64,000 nt of DNA from Fundidesulfovibrio agrisoli (GTDB lineage Bacteria; Desulfobacterota; Desulfovibrionia; Desulfovibrionales; Desulfovibrionaceae): contig NZ_JAKZKX010000006.1 of the NCBI RefSeq assembly GCF_022808715.1, positions 62,001 through 126,000 of the forward strand, written 5' to 3'. A program made the position numbers and the translations under genes. Shown in pieces: positions 44,396 through 54,400 of the stretch. Position 1 is the first letter of the stretch; each line of letters starts with the position of its first letter. Below the pieces are notes generated by a model. The model did not search any database, was not told the DNA's origin, and saw only the letters and a program-made list of their open reading frames with translations.

Positions 44396-45028
44396 TCAGG
44401 GCAGATGCGCTTCGAGCGCCGCGCGGACCCTGGCGAACACGTCTTCCGGGCTCCCGGCCGCGTCCACCACTGCGAAGCGCCAGGGCTCGCGCCGGGCCAG
44501 CTCCAGAAACCCCTCGCGCACCCGCTGGTGGAAGTCCAGCTCCAGGGCCTCGAAGCGGCCCTCGCTCTGGCTCGCCCCTGCGGCATGGTTGCGGCCCCTG
44601 GCCCGGGTCAGCCCGGTTTCGGGGGGCAGGTCCAGCAGGATGGTGGCCTGCGGGGCCAACCCGCCCGTGGCCAACTGCCCAAGCGCCAGCAGGCGCTCCA
44701 CGTCCAGGCCGCGCCCGAAGCCCTGATAGGCCACGGTGGAGTCGTGGTAGCGGTCGCAGAGCACGTCGCGCCCGGCGTCCAGGGCCGGGCGGATCACCTC
44801 GGCCACGTGCTGGGCGCGGTCGGCCAGGTACATGAACAGCTCCGCGGTGCTGTCCAGGTGGGTGTTGCGGGCGTCCAGCAGGATGCGGCGCAGCTCCAGG
44901 CCCAGGGCGCAGCCCCCGGGCTGGCGCGTCACCAGGACCTCGCGGCCGAGCGACGTGAGCCACTGCCGGGTGAGCCCGATCTGGGTGGACTTGCCCGAGC
45001 CTTCTACGCCTTCGAAAGTAACGAACAC
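44396..45028 (-). CDS. tmk: Thymidylate kinase
   Basis: A 210-residue dTMP kinase. P-loop FEGVEGSGKST, VTRQPGGCALGLELRRILLD (DR-x-P/E-P region variant), CDRYHDSTVAYQGFGRGLD and LLDLPPETGLTRARGRN (LID with catalytic Arg) are family features. The start is GTG 45028 with AAAGGA upstream, inside the end of the YhaM-like gene (25-base overlap). It supplies dTDP for DNA synthesis. Confidence 0.93.
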   Translation of the reverse strand: MFVTFEGVEGSGKSTQIGLTRQWLTSLGREVLVTRQPGGCALGLELRRILLDARNTHLDSTAELFMYLADRAQHVAEVIRPALDAGRDVLCDRYHDSTVAYQGFGRGLDVERLLALGQLATGGLAPQATILLDLPPETGLTRARGRNHAAGASQSEGRFEALELDFHQRVREGFLELARREPWRFAVVDAAGSPEDVFARVRAALEAHLP

Positions 45029-46035
45029 TGGGCCGGTCCTTTTTCCTGGGGCTTTTTGGCGGGCGGGGTCTCGGGACGCACGCGCACGGGGTTGAACACG
45101 TAGCGGTCCAGCCCGCGCACGTAGCCCACCACGCCGGTCTTCTCGGGGTCCTCCACCACCTGGCTGAACTGCTGCACCTTGGCGTCGATGTTGTCCGCGA
45201 AGTGCAGGATCATGGCCTCGGGCGTCATGGGCGCGCGCGGGGAGCCGTACTCCAGTTCTCCGTGGTGGCTGACCAGCATGTGCCGGAAGTGCAGCACCAG
45301 GCCGGGCTCCAGGTCCTTGGCCTTGCGCAGGAAGGGCTCCAGCACGGACATGCCCAGCATGATGTGCCCGAGCATCTGGCCCTCGTCGGTATAGTCGCGG
45401 GTGAGCCCGGCGGTGAGCTCCCAGGCCTTTCCCAGGTCGTGGAAGGCGGCCGAGGCCAGCAGGGTGTCGCGGTCCAGGGCGGGATAGAGCTGGCAGAGCG
45501 AGAGGGCCACCCGGCAGACGCTGAGCGTGTGCTCCAGCAGGCCGCCCCGGTAGGCGTGGTGCATGGCCTTGGCCCCGGGCGCGGCCAGGAGCTTCTCGCG
45601 GATTTCCGGGTCGCCCAGCACCTTGCGGCAGAAGCGCCGCCAGGGGGCGTGGCCGATGTTGGCGGCCAAAAGCTCCTCCAGCGCGGCGAGCAGGCATTCG
45701 GGCTTCTCGGCGCTCTGGGGCAGGAACAGGCCGTGGTCCACCCCTTCGGGGGATGGGCCGAGCAGCTCCAGGCCGTCAAGGTTGAGCTGGGGCTGGTCCC
45801 GGAAGGTGTTGACCACGCCGGAGGCCAGCACGAACTGCCCGGCGGAAATTTCCTCGAAGGCCCCGGCCGCTGGCGACCAGAGCTTGGCCTCGATGGTGCC
45901 GGTGGCGTCCTGGAGCTTGAGGGTCCAGAACGGGCCGTTGCGGGCCTGCCCCTTGGAGGCCTGGGCCAGCAGGAAACACTCGTTCACCTGGGCGCCCACC
46001 GCCAGGTCACGGACGAAGATGCGTTTTTCGCTCAC
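45004..46035 (-). CDS. YhaM-like 3'-5' exoribonuclease (OB + HD domains)
   Basis: A 343-residue protein. Residues 10-95 are an OB-fold (VGAQVNECFLLAQASKGQAR, GPFWTLKLQDATGTIEAKLW), and residues about 155-290 an HD phosphohydrolase domain: HHAYRGGLLEHTLSVC (H..H), AAFHDLGKAWEL (HD), ML(V)SHHGELEYGSPR and HFADNIDAK (final D). This is the YhaM/CBF1 layout. It overlaps tmk by 25 bases and diverges from surE. Confidence 0.9.
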   Translation of the reverse strand: MSEKRIFVRDLAVGAQVNECFLLAQASKGQARNGPFWTLKLQDATGTIEAKLWSPAAGAFEEISAGQFVLASGVVNTFRDQPQLNLDGLELLGPSPEGVDHGLFLPQSAEKPECLLAALEELLAANIGHAPWRRFCRKVLGDPEIREKLLAAPGAKAMHHAYRGGLLEHTLSVCRVALSLCQLYPALDRDTLLASAAFHDLGKAWELTAGLTRDYTDEGQMLGHIMLGMSVLEPFLRKAKDLEPGLVLHFRHMLVSHHGELEYGSPRAPMTPEAMILHFADNIDAKVQQFSQVVEDPEKTGVVGYVRGLDRYVFNPVRVRPETPPAKKPQEKGPAQCSLLSKA

Positions 46036-46149
46036 GGCTTGCCAGCCCCTCGGGTGTCATCTAATGTGGATTCAAGCGGCGCAAAGAGTTACAGATTTCA
46101 AGAGGCGGGGCAAGTGCCGCCCTGCGAACCGCCCGAAGGCTCCGAATCC

Positions 46150-46902
46150 ATGAAGATCCTGCTCACCAACGACGACGGCATCCAGGCCACGGGCCTGCGC
46201 TCCCTGTACCACGCCTTCAAGCGCGCCGGGCACGAGGTGCATGTGGTGGCCCCCGTGACCGAGATGAGCGCCGTGGGGCATGCGGTCACCCTGGCGGCCC
46301 CGCTGCGCGTGAAGATATTCGACGAGGCCGGCTTCTATGGGCAGGGCGTCTCCGGCACCCCGGCGGACTGCGTGAAGCTCGGGCTGACCACGCTCATGGA
46401 CTCCGTGCCGGACCTCGTCGTCTCCGGCATCAACGCCGGGGCCAACGTGGGCGTGGACATCCTCTATTCGGGCACGGTCTCCGCCGCCACCGAGGGCGCG
46501 CTCATGGGCTTCCCGGCCCTGGCCGTCTCCTACGACAACTTCGACCCCCGCGACCTGGCCGGGCAGGCCGACTACGCCGCCGCGCTCGCCGCCAGGGTGG
46601 ACTGGGCCGCGCTGCCCCGCAACTGCGTGCTCAACCTGAACTTTCCGCACCTGCCCATGGAGCGCGTCAAGGGCCTCAAGGTCTGCCCGCAGACGCGCGC
46701 CGCCTACCACGACTGGTACGAAGAGCGCGAGGACCCGCGCGGCAGGAAGTACTACTGGCTCACGGGCGTGATCCCGAAGGACAAAGTCTCCCCGGAGAAG
46801 GACAGGGCTCTTCTGACGGAGGGCTACATCACCCTCACCCCCCTGCGTTTCGACTTTACCGACCACGCGTCCATGGAGCTGTTGCGGGGGTTGGCCTTCT
46901 AG
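46150..46902 (+). CDS. surE: 5'/3'-nucleotidase SurE
   Basis: A 250-residue survival protein hydrolysing nucleoside monophosphates. N-terminal MKILLTNDDGIQATGL holds the D-D metal ligands, VVAPVTEMSAVGHAVTL the Ser ligand, and SGINAGANVGVDILYSGTVS the Asn ligand and conserved loop. Length is normal. It is divergent from the YhaM-like gene with a 114-base gap. Confidence 0.96.
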   Translation: MKILLTNDDGIQATGLRSLYHAFKRAGHEVHVVAPVTEMSAVGHAVTLAAPLRVKIFDEAGFYGQGVSGTPADCVKLGLTTLMDSVPDLVVSGINAGANVGVDILYSGTVSAATEGALMGFPALAVSYDNFDPRDLAGQADYAAALAARVDWAALPRNCVLNLNFPHLPMERVKGLKVCPQTRAAYHDWYEEREDPRGRKYYWLTGVIPKDKVSPEKDRALLTEGYITLTPLRFDFTDHASMELLRGLAF

Positions 46903-46982
46903 TTAGATTCCGCGCCGGTTTTTTCATTGCGCGCTGTGTGGAAAAATGACAGGTATCGCGTAAACCAATACCGGACGCCGCC

Positions 46983-47405
46983 ATGCTGCACATTCTCGCC
47001 GTGGACGACGACGAGGTCACCCAGTTCCACCTGACCCAGTTGCTCATGCCCCTGGGCAAGGTGCGCATCGCCAGTTCCGGCCTGGACGCCCTGGAATGCG
47101 TCCGCACCGCCCTGGACAAGGGCAAGCCCTACGACCTGATCCTCATGGACGTGAAGATGCCCGGCCTGGACGGGCTGACCACCGTGCGCGAAATCGTGGG
47201 CCTGTTCAACAAGCTGCGCCTGCCCCTGGAAGAACGCCCCAAGATCATCATGCTCTCCGCCGTGGACGAGCCCGACACCCGCATCGACGCGCTCTACGCC
47301 TGCGGCGCGGACGCCTACCTGATAAAGCCCTTGGAGGGCGAATCACTGTTGGCCGCCCTGCGCGAGCTCAAGGTCGCCCAGCCGGATTCCCCCGCAGAGT
47401 CCTGA
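46983..47405 (+). CDS. Stand-alone response regulator receiver protein
   Basis: A 140-residue CheY-like receiver with the acidic DDD triad at 8-10, phospho-acceptor D56 (DLILMDVKMPGLDG), T/S in MLSAVDEPD and K in YLIKPLEG. No output domain. No kinase or chemotaxis gene is adjacent, so the partner is unknown. It lies 80 bases downstream of surE on the same strand. Confidence 0.9.
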   Translation: MLHILAVDDDEVTQFHLTQLLMPLGKVRIASSGLDALECVRTALDKGKPYDLILMDVKMPGLDGLTTVREIVGLFNKLRLPLEERPKIIMLSAVDEPDTRIDALYACGADAYLIKPLEGESLLAALRELKVAQPDSPAES

Positions 47406-47490
47406 AATTTTCCGCATCCGCTTGCGATGACGGCTGGGGCGCGCTACAGAGGGCGCATCGGCCTTTAATCCATCCCAAGGAGTCAATTCG

Positions 47491-47916
47491 ATGAGAATAC
47501 TTCTCCTGCTCGTGTTGCTGGCCGGCGTGGCGGGCGTCGCCCAGGCCCAGAACGGCAAGGTCTACCAGTGCGTGCGGCCCGACGGCACGGTGGTCTGCAC
47601 CACCAGGGATACCTCGGGCGACCCGAGCGTCACCTGCAACTACGAATGCCCGGACTGCAACATGGTCTGCGCCGCCAAGCTCAAGCTTACCGAGGACGAC
47701 GGCACCCTGCGCCCGGTGACGCCCCCGCCCGTGATGGACGGCAAGGGGCCCATCAAAGGGGCCAACGGGAAGGAGACGCCCGAATACTGCCAGCAGCAGT
47801 ACCAGAAGTGCCTGAGCGGCTGCACCAGCAACCCGCTGAACAAGTCCCGCTACGACGTGGAGTCCTGCCAGGCCAGCTGCAAGAGCTGGTACTCCGGCTG
47901 CGGCACCAACAACTAG
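47491..47916 (+). CDS. Secreted Cys-rich protein
   Basis: A 141-residue exported protein. Signal peptide MRILLLLVLLAGVAGVAQA. The mature part has a DUF4124-like start (NGKVYQCVRPDGTVVCTTRD), then closely spaced cysteines: CNYECPDCNMVCAAK, CQQQYQKCLSGC, CQASCKSWYSGC. Their number and pairing suggest several disulfides in the periplasm. AAGGAG precedes the ATG. The function is unknown. Confidence 0.75.
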   Translation: MRILLLLVLLAGVAGVAQAQNGKVYQCVRPDGTVVCTTRDTSGDPSVTCNYECPDCNMVCAAKLKLTEDDGTLRPVTPPPVMDGKGPIKGANGKETPEYCQQQYQKCLSGCTSNPLNKSRYDVESCQASCKSWYSGCGTNN

Positions 47917-47932
47917 GCGATTGACGAAGAAC

Positions 47933-47990
47933 GGGGAGGGCGCCGCCCTCCCCGGACCACTCCCGCGAAAGGGGCTTCGCCCTTCCCGAC
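47933..47990. repeat. Intergenic double-hairpin repeat, family 2
   Basis: GGGGAGGGCGCCGCCCTCCC, then CCGCGAAAGGGGCTTCGCCCTT. It resembles the element at 17207-17255 and lies after the Cys-rich protein gene. Confidence 0.45.
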
Positions 47991-48110
47991 TTCCACATAG
48001 CTGCGCATCGTCCGGCGGGAGCGATTTTCCGCATCGACGCCGTGGACCGTGTTGCCTCCCGGCAGGGCCGCCCGGAAGGCTATAAACACAATATTTTCAA
48101 TAAACGATTA

Positions 48111-48150
48111 GGGGTTCCAAGGGGACGAAGTCCCCTTGGCCGCCGGAGGC
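48111..48150 (+). repeat. Dispersed intergenic hairpin repeat, copy D
   Basis: GGGGTTCCAAGGGG, loop ACGAAG with its complement, then CCGCCGGAGGC. It ends 20 bases before the stop of chrA. Confidence 0.75.
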
Positions 48151-48169
48151 GCCCCCCACCCGTCTCCGC

Positions 48170-49375
48170 CTAGAACAGCAGCAGCGCCGCGATCCCCCCG
48201 CCGATCACCACCACGAGCATGTCCACCTTCAGGGCCAGGGCCGCCACGGCGGCCGCGCCCAGCAGAACGTGGACCGGGCTCCAGTGCGTGGCCAGGGCGA
48301 ACATGCCCGCCGTGTAGGCCAGAAGCCCCACGAAGCAGCAGTTGACCCCCATGCTGGCCCGCTGGAAGCGCACCGAGGCCTTGAGCCGCTCGTGATAGGG
48401 GTCGGCCAGCATCAGCAGCACGAAGGAGGGCGAGAACATGGCCACCGTGGCCGCCACCGCCCCTGGCAGCCCGAACAGCATGTAGCCCAGGAAGGTGGAG
48501 GTGATGCTGATGGGCCCCGGCGTCACCTGGCCCAGGGCGATGCCGTCCATGAAGGTCTTGGCGTCCATCCAGCCGCGCACGTCCACGATCTCGTGCAGCA
48601 TCAGCGGCAGTGAGGAGAACCCGCCGTTGAAGGCCACCACGTTGATGCGCAGCATCAGCTCCGTGAGGCTGAACAGCTTGCCGTCCAGAAAGGAGAGCAG
48701 GCCGAGCCCGGCCAGCAGCGCCGCGCAATAGGCCAGCATGGGCTTGACGTGGGAGGGCGCGGGCGTGTCGCAGGCTTGAGGAGAGGCCGCCACGGGAGAA
48801 TTGCGGAAGACGATCATCCCGGCCAGGGCCGAGGCCACGATGATGCCGAAGGGGTTCACCCCGTAAGCCAGCAGAGCGCAGGCCAGCCCGGCCAGCAGCC
48901 AGTGCCGGGGCGTGCCCAGCAGTGCGCGCCCGAACCCGGCGCAGGCCACGGCCAGGATGGCCATGACCACGATCTGCAGCCCCTGGAACAGGGCCTGGAA
49001 GCTCTCCAGCGAGCGCGTGGCCCCGTAGGTGGCGGCCAGGCCGAGCATCATGAGGAAGGCCGGGAGCCCCAGCCCCACGTATGCGGCCACGGCCCCGCGC
49101 AGCCCGCCAGCCTTGAGCCCAACGTAGGCCCCCATCTGCATGGCCGTGGCGCCGGGCAAGGATTGGCACAGGGTGAGCCCCTCGCGGAAGGTGCGCTCCG
49201 CAAGCCAGTTGTTGCGCGTGACGGCCATGTCCCTGATAATGGCGATTATCGCCGGGCCGCCGAAGGCGGTGAGCCCCAGGCGCAGGAAGGCCCGGAAGAT
49301 CCGCCAGGTGCCGGGAGGGGCGCTGTGGGCCGCGGCCTGCGGCGCTTTCGCGGCGCTTTCGGCGCGGGCGTTCAC
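48170..49375 (-). CDS. chrA: Chromate transporter ChrA family
   Basis: A 401-residue protein with two fused ChrA domains. The first has LRLGLTAFGGPAIIAIIRDM, QSLPGATAMQMGAYVGLKAGGL; the second FNGGFSSLPLMLHEIV and ALGQVTPGPISITSTFLGYM. Both halves keep the GG-P and PGP motifs, with about 10-12 membrane helices in all. Members export chromate or related oxyanions, but many are uncharacterised. The start overlaps the padR stop by 4 bases, so it is in an operon with that regulator. Confidence 0.88.
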   Translation of the reverse strand: MNARAESAAKAPQAAAHSAPPGTWRIFRAFLRLGLTAFGGPAIIAIIRDMAVTRNNWLAERTFREGLTLCQSLPGATAMQMGAYVGLKAGGLRGAVAAYVGLGLPAFLMMLGLAATYGATRSLESFQALFQGLQIVVMAILAVACAGFGRALLGTPRHWLLAGLACALLAYGVNPFGIIVASALAGMIVFRNSPVAASPQACDTPAPSHVKPMLAYCAALLAGLGLLSFLDGKLFSLTELMLRINVVAFNGGFSSLPLMLHEIVDVRGWMDAKTFMDGIALGQVTPGPISITSTFLGYMLFGLPGAVAATVAMFSPSFVLLMLADPYHERLKASVRFQRASMGVNCCFVGLLAYTAGMFALATHWSPVHVLLGAAAVAALALKVDMLVVVIGGGIAALLLF

Positions 49376-49731
49376 GGCGTCACCCCGTCGCCGGGCGGCG
49401 GCACGAGTCTGCCGTGGGACTCCAGGAACACCGACAGGATGCGCATGCGCGTCTCGATGTCGTTCTTCCAGAAGTCCAGCCGCTCCCAGCCCAGCGGGGT
49501 CAGGCGGTAGATCTTGCGCGGCGGGCCGGACTGGCCCGTGTCCCAGCCGGAGGCGATCTCGCCGTCACGCTCCAGCTTCTGCAGGGCGCGGTACACGGCT
49601 CCGGTGTCGGCCTTGAACACCGGGAGCTTGTGCAGCAGAGCGTCGTGCACGGCGGCCCCGTGGCTGGGGGCCTCGGCCAGGGCCAGGAGCACGAAGGCGT
49701 TGAGGTGCCTGTATTGCTTGCGTTTTTCCAT
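49372..49731 (-). CDS. PadR-family transcriptional regulator
   Basis: A 119-residue winged-helix protein. FVLLALAEAPSHGAAVHDALL, VFKADTGAVYRALQKLERDGEI and the wing SAWDTGQSG-type segment (ASGWDTGQSGPPRKIYRLT) are PadR signatures. Effector unknown. Its own promoter region carries the dyad ATACTGTT-TTT-AACAGTAT (49743-49761), a likely autoregulatory operator, and the divergent FAH gene may share it. The stop overlaps chrA. Confidence 0.9.
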   Translation of the reverse strand: MEKRKQYRHLNAFVLLALAEAPSHGAAVHDALLHKLPVFKADTGAVYRALQKLERDGEIASGWDTGQSGPPRKIYRLTPLGWERLDFWKNDIETRMRILSVFLESHGRLVPPPGDGVTP

Positions 49732-49742
49732 GGGAGTCTCAC

Positions 49743-49778
49743 ATACTGTTTTTAACAGTATAGTGCTATAAACAGTAT
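49743..49778. promoter_or_regulatory. Putative PadR operator
   Basis: Perfect dyad ATACTGTT / AACAGTAT (49743-49750 and 49754-49761), with a third AACAGTAT at 49771-49778, in the 92-base divergent gap between padR/chrA and the FAH gene. Confidence 0.65.
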
Positions 49779-49823
49779 GATGTCAAAAACAGAATGCGGC
49801 GCGGGCCGCAAGGAGGATACGTC

Positions 49824-50678
49824 ATGCGTCTGGCCATGATCAGCCGGGAAGGCCGCACGGGGCTGGCACTGTGCAAGGATGGGGAAATGCGGGCGCTCTT
49901 CGAGGGCGACGGGAGCTACCCCGGGAGCCTGGAGGAGCTGCTGGCCGCCGGGGCCGACCTGCGGGCGGCGGGGGCGGTGCTGGAAAATGCCCCGCAAGTG
50001 GATATGGCCGGGGTGCGCTGGCTGCCGCCGGTGCGGCGGCCCGGCAAGATCGTCTGCGTGGGGCTCAACTACCGCGACCACTCCAAGGAGACCGGCTACG
50101 ACGTGCCGGATTATCCCACCTTGTTCCTGCGTTTCACCACCACCCTGGTGGGCCACGGCGAGCCTATCGTGCGCCCGGCCGTCTCCACCCAGCTGGACTA
50201 CGAGGGCGAGCTGGCCGTGGTCATCGGCCGCAAGGGACACGCCATCCCCAAGGACCAGGCCCTGGAGCACGTGGCCGGGTATTCGTTGTTCAACGACGCC
50301 TCAATCAGGGACTACCAGTTCCGCACCCCGCAGTGGACCGTGGGCAAGAACTTCGACGGCACCGGCCCGTTCGGACCGTGGCTGGTCACGCCGGAGGAGC
50401 TGCCGCCGGGCTGCGCGGGCCTGGGCATCCAGACCCGGCTCAACGGCACGGTGATGCAGAAGGCCTCCATCGACGACATGATGTTCGACGTGGCCTCCCT
50501 GGTGTCGATCATCAGCGAGGTGGCCACCCTGGAGCCGGGCGACGTGATCGTCACCGGAACCCCGGCGGGCATCGGCTTCGCGCGCGACCCCAAGGTGTTC
50601 ATGGCACCGGGGGACGTCTGCGAGGTGGAGGTGGAGGGCGTGGGCGTGCTCAGGAACGGCGTGGCCGACGCGGTGTAG
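49824..50678 (+). CDS. Fumarylacetoacetate hydrolase family protein
   Basis: A 284-residue FAH-fold enzyme. The catalytic metal site appears in KIVCVGLNYRDHSKETG, LDYEGELAVVIG (E-x-E ligands) and YSLFNDASIRDYQ (N-D). VTGTPAGIGFARDPKVFM is the C-terminal loop. Relatives hydrolyse or decarboxylate 2-oxo acids such as ureidoglycolate or acylpyruvate analogues. AAGGAGG precedes the ATG. It is divergent from padR, which may control it. Confidence 0.88.
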   Translation: MRLAMISREGRTGLALCKDGEMRALFEGDGSYPGSLEELLAAGADLRAAGAVLENAPQVDMAGVRWLPPVRRPGKIVCVGLNYRDHSKETGYDVPDYPTLFLRFTTTLVGHGEPIVRPAVSTQLDYEGELAVVIGRKGHAIPKDQALEHVAGYSLFNDASIRDYQFRTPQWTVGKNFDGTGPFGPWLVTPEELPPGCAGLGIQTRLNGTVMQKASIDDMMFDVASLVSIISEVATLEPGDVIVTGTPAGIGFARDPKVFMAPGDVCEVEVEGVGVLRNGVADAV

Positions 50679-50803
50679 CCGCTCGCTTCGGGAGCCGATA
50701 GCGCGCCTGTTCAAAGACCCGCTGGCAAGGGCGGGAAAAGGTCGAGGCCGGAGCGTGGCTGGCGGGTGCGAGGGCTTATGCGGCGAATCGCCAGCGAGGT
50801 TCT

Positions 50804-51409
50804 TCAACGGGCCGCCAGCGGCGCGGCCAGCTCCTGAAGCAAGGCTCCGGCGGCCTTGTACAGGGGGGAGCGGGCCGCCTCGGCCAGCTTGAGCCCGTAG
50901 GCCCCGGCCCAGGGGGCGATGCGTTCGGCGTGGAAGGCCCGGGCCGTGGCATGCAGGGCTGCCGCGCCCGCCGCATCTTCATCGGCGCAGCGCAGCAGGG
51001 CGCTGACGAAGGCCAGCTCGAAGCCAAGGTGGTCGGGGTGGGGGATGGCCCGCCAGAGCGGGTCCATGTCCAGCTGGGCGGGTTCGAACCCGGCGGCCTC
51101 GTAGGCCTGCCGGGCGTTCCAGGCGGCCTCCCCGCTCAGGCGGCCCTCCCGAAAGACGGACTCCAGGGGCGGCAGGTAGCGCCCGGAGCGGGGCGAGAAG
51201 AACAGGTCGCTCCAGTCCTCAACTGACAGGGCAACCGCCTCGGCCACAGCCTCGGCCGCAACTTCACCCACAGCCAGGGTCGCTCCCTGCTGCGCGGGAA
51301 GCTCCGGCAGGACGACCGCCGCGGCCTCCAGCAGCGCCGGGTCAGGGCGATTGAGCAGCAGGGCCGCGCCCGCGTCGAACAGCCAGGCCAGCCCGGCGAA
51401 GTCCCCCAT
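50804..51409 (-). CDS. TorD-type molybdoenzyme chaperone
   Basis: A 201-residue all-helical protein with TorD/DmsD-family features: YLPPLESVFREGRLSGEAAW and the MDPLWRAIPHPDHLGFELAF stretch (the family P-D-H-L-x-x-E-L motif). Such chaperones bind the Tat signal and cofactor site of molybdoenzymes. It follows ttrA by 15 bases, so TtrA is its client. Confidence 0.85.
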   Translation of the reverse strand: MGDFAGLAWLFDAGAALLLNRPDPALLEAAAVVLPELPAQQGATLAVGEVAAEAVAEAVALSVEDWSDLFFSPRSGRYLPPLESVFREGRLSGEAAWNARQAYEAAGFEPAQLDMDPLWRAIPHPDHLGFELAFVSALLRCADEDAAGAAALHATARAFHAERIAPWAGAYGLKLAEAARSPLYKAAGALLQELAAPLAAR

Positions 51410-51424
51410 CCCGAACCTCGGCCC

Positions 51425-54400
51425 CTACAGCTTCACGATGCGCGCGGGCAGGGCGTTGCGGGCGTTGGCCCCCACCGCGATGTCGCCGAGGGTGGAGAAG
51501 CCCTTGCGGAAGGGGTCCTTGAGGCCCAGCAGGTTGGAGGCCGCGCCCGCGCCGCGCAGGGGGCTGGCGGGCAGGGTCTTGGCCCCGAAGCTCATTTCCT
51601 TGGCTCCCAGCGCCCAGTGCCCGTAGCCGTGCTCAACGGCCACCACGCCCTCCATCACGCCCAGGCGCACGGTGAGGCGCGCCTCCACGGAGCCGTCCGG
51701 GGTCTCCAGGCGCACCTTGTCGCCCGTGCGCAGGCCCAGGCGGGCGGCGTCGGCCTCGCACACGGCCACCTCGCTCTCGGGGCGGATGGCGTGCAGCCGC
51801 TTGGAGCCCACGGCTCCGGCGGACATCAGCTGGGACTTGGTGGAGACGACGAGGAAGGGCCACTTCTCCTCGGGATACACGGCGCGCACCGGGGTGCCCT
51901 CGCAGAAGGCCGGTTCGATCCAGGCGGCCGTGCCCTTGAGGCGCTTGCCGGTCATGGAGTTGATGGCGCGGGCCACGTTCTCGTTCCAGATCTGCACGGG
52001 CTTTTCCCAACGGGCGGCCAGCAGCTCGCCCTGCCAGCCCTTCTCCACGGGCTCGAAGCGCCCGCCCCGGCAGTACACGCTGGCGGCCTTGGCCGCCTCC
52101 TCCGGGGTGAGCACGCGGGCCAGGCTCTCGGCCAGCTTGGACACGCCGCTGGCTTCCATGTCCTCCTGGGTGGCGTCGGCCACGGGCTTGGCGTCGAAGG
52201 CCATGTTGGCCACGGCGCGGTGGTACCAGTCCTCGGGGCGCTCCAGGGGGTGCTTGCCGCCCTGGGCGTCGGCGACGGCCTCCGGCCCGAAGCCGGGCAG
52301 GCCCAGGCGCTTGGCCAGGGCGATCAGGAAGCTCTCCATGCACACGGGGTCGCCCTCGGGCGTGCGGGCCACGGGGGAATCCACGCAGGGCCAGGCCACG
52401 CTGGAGACCTTGGACAGCGGCCCGGCCCAGGGCGTGGCGCAGCCGAAGCCCTCGTACAGGGCCACGTCGGGCAGCACGTAGTCGCACAGGGCGGCCGTCT
52501 CGGTCATGAAGGCGTCCACGCAGACCATCAGGGGGATGCGCTTGGGGTCCTTGAGCTGCTCGGCGCTGGTGTTCATGAGCCCTGCCTGCCCGTACACCGG
52601 GTTGCTGGCCCAGAAGAGCATGGCCTTGAGCGGGTAGGGGTAGGCGCTCAGCGCCGAGGGCAGGTACTCCGACTGCACGGAGTTGGAGAACGGGTACCAG
52701 GGTGCCCTGGCCGGGTAGGGCTTGGCCCCTGATTCCACCAGCCGCTTGAACTCGCTGGTCTTCTCGTAGGGGAACCCCTGGCGGGAGAGGCGCACACCCC
52801 CCGGTTTCGCCTTTTTCGGGAAGTCGGCCAGGTTGTAGCGCGGGCCGGGGCCGAAATCCTTGAACTTGCCGCCGCCGATGCCCGTGCCGCCCTTGCGGTT
52901 CAGGTTGCCCGCCAGGGCGTTGAGCAGGGCCACGGCGTAGGCGGTGTAGAACCCGCCCGCGTGCATGGTGCCGCCGTGGCAGTCGGCCACGGCGGTGCGT
53001 CCGTTGGAGGCGAACTCGTCGGCCAGGCGCACGATGTCCGCCTGGGGCACGCCGCAGGCCTTGGAGTATTCGGCCAGCGTCTTGGACTGGGCTTCCTCGA
53101 GGAGCAGTTGCAGCGCGGTCTTCACCGCCACGGTGCGGGCCGGGGTGGTCACGGAGCCGCTGAAGAAGATGGAGCAGGGGCCTTGGGCCTGGTCGTGGGC
53201 CACAAGGTCGCCCGTGGCCACGTCGCGGGCCAGCAGGGCGTTCTCGGCCGCCTCGGGGCTCAGTTCCCGGGCGCGCAGGAACTGCCCGAAGTCCTTGGCG
53301 GCGGGATCGGCCACCACCAGGTGCGCGGCGTTGGTCCAGGCGGCCTCGCCGGCGTTCTTGGCGGCCAGCGGCCCGGCGCAGGCCAGGTGCCCGGCCTGGT
53401 AGCCGCGCGTCTCCAGGATGCGGCGGATCATGCCCATCACCAGCGCGCCGTCCGTGCCCGGGCGCACGGGCACCCATTCGGTCTTCGCGCCGCAGCAGGC
53501 GTTGTCGGAGTTGGTGAGCACCGGGTCCACCACCACCAGCCTCGGGCCGCCCTCGGCGCGGGCGCGCGCGGCGTGCGCGGCCTGGTACATGAAGGGGTTG
53601 CCCGCGTTGGCCGGGGCCGAGCCCACGGAGAGGTAGAAGGTGCAGTTGGCGTAGTCGGGCTTGAGGTGCGGGTATTCCTGGAAGTCGCCCAGCATGGCCG
53701 CGTAGCCCGCGCGCATGGTCAGCCCGCAGTTGCCCTGGTGGTTGGCGATGTTGATGGTGCCGAAGGCCCCGGCGGCGAAGCGCTGGAAGAACTGCATGCG
53801 CCCGTTGGCGTAGCCGAAGATGCAGGCCAGCTGGTTGGCGCGGGTGCCCAGCTCCGGGGAGGCCGGGTCGATGGGCTTGCCGTCCAGCAGGGCGGCCAGG
53901 CCCTCCACCTGCCCCTCCCCGAAGAGGTCGCCCCCCGTGGATATCTCCTCCACCAGGCGCTCCAGGCTGATGGGCTCCCACTTGCCGGAGCCGCGCGGCC
54001 CCACGCGCTTGAGCGGGGTGAGCACGCGGTAGGGGTCTTTGAGCTTGTCCAGCACGGCGTTGCCCCGGCCGCAGGCCGTGGCCCGCCGCGCGAGCCCCGA
54101 GCCCTGGTGGCCGGAGAGGGCGCGCACGGTGTCGGCCAGGGAGGCCTCGTAGGGCGCGGGGGGCTGGGCGGCCAGGGGGTGGTAGGGGTTGCCGGAGACG
54201 CGCAGCACGCTCCCGCTTTCGTTGTCCACGCGCACGCGCACCCCGCAGATGGAGGTGCAGCCCAGGCAGATGCTGCCCGCAAGATATTGCTGGCGGTTGA
54301 AGGTCACCTCGCCGGTGGCCTTGTCCACCGTGGCCTCGGGGGCCAGCGATGGCCCGGACGCTACGGTCTGCTTCGGAGGATCAATGATGGCCTTGAGCGT

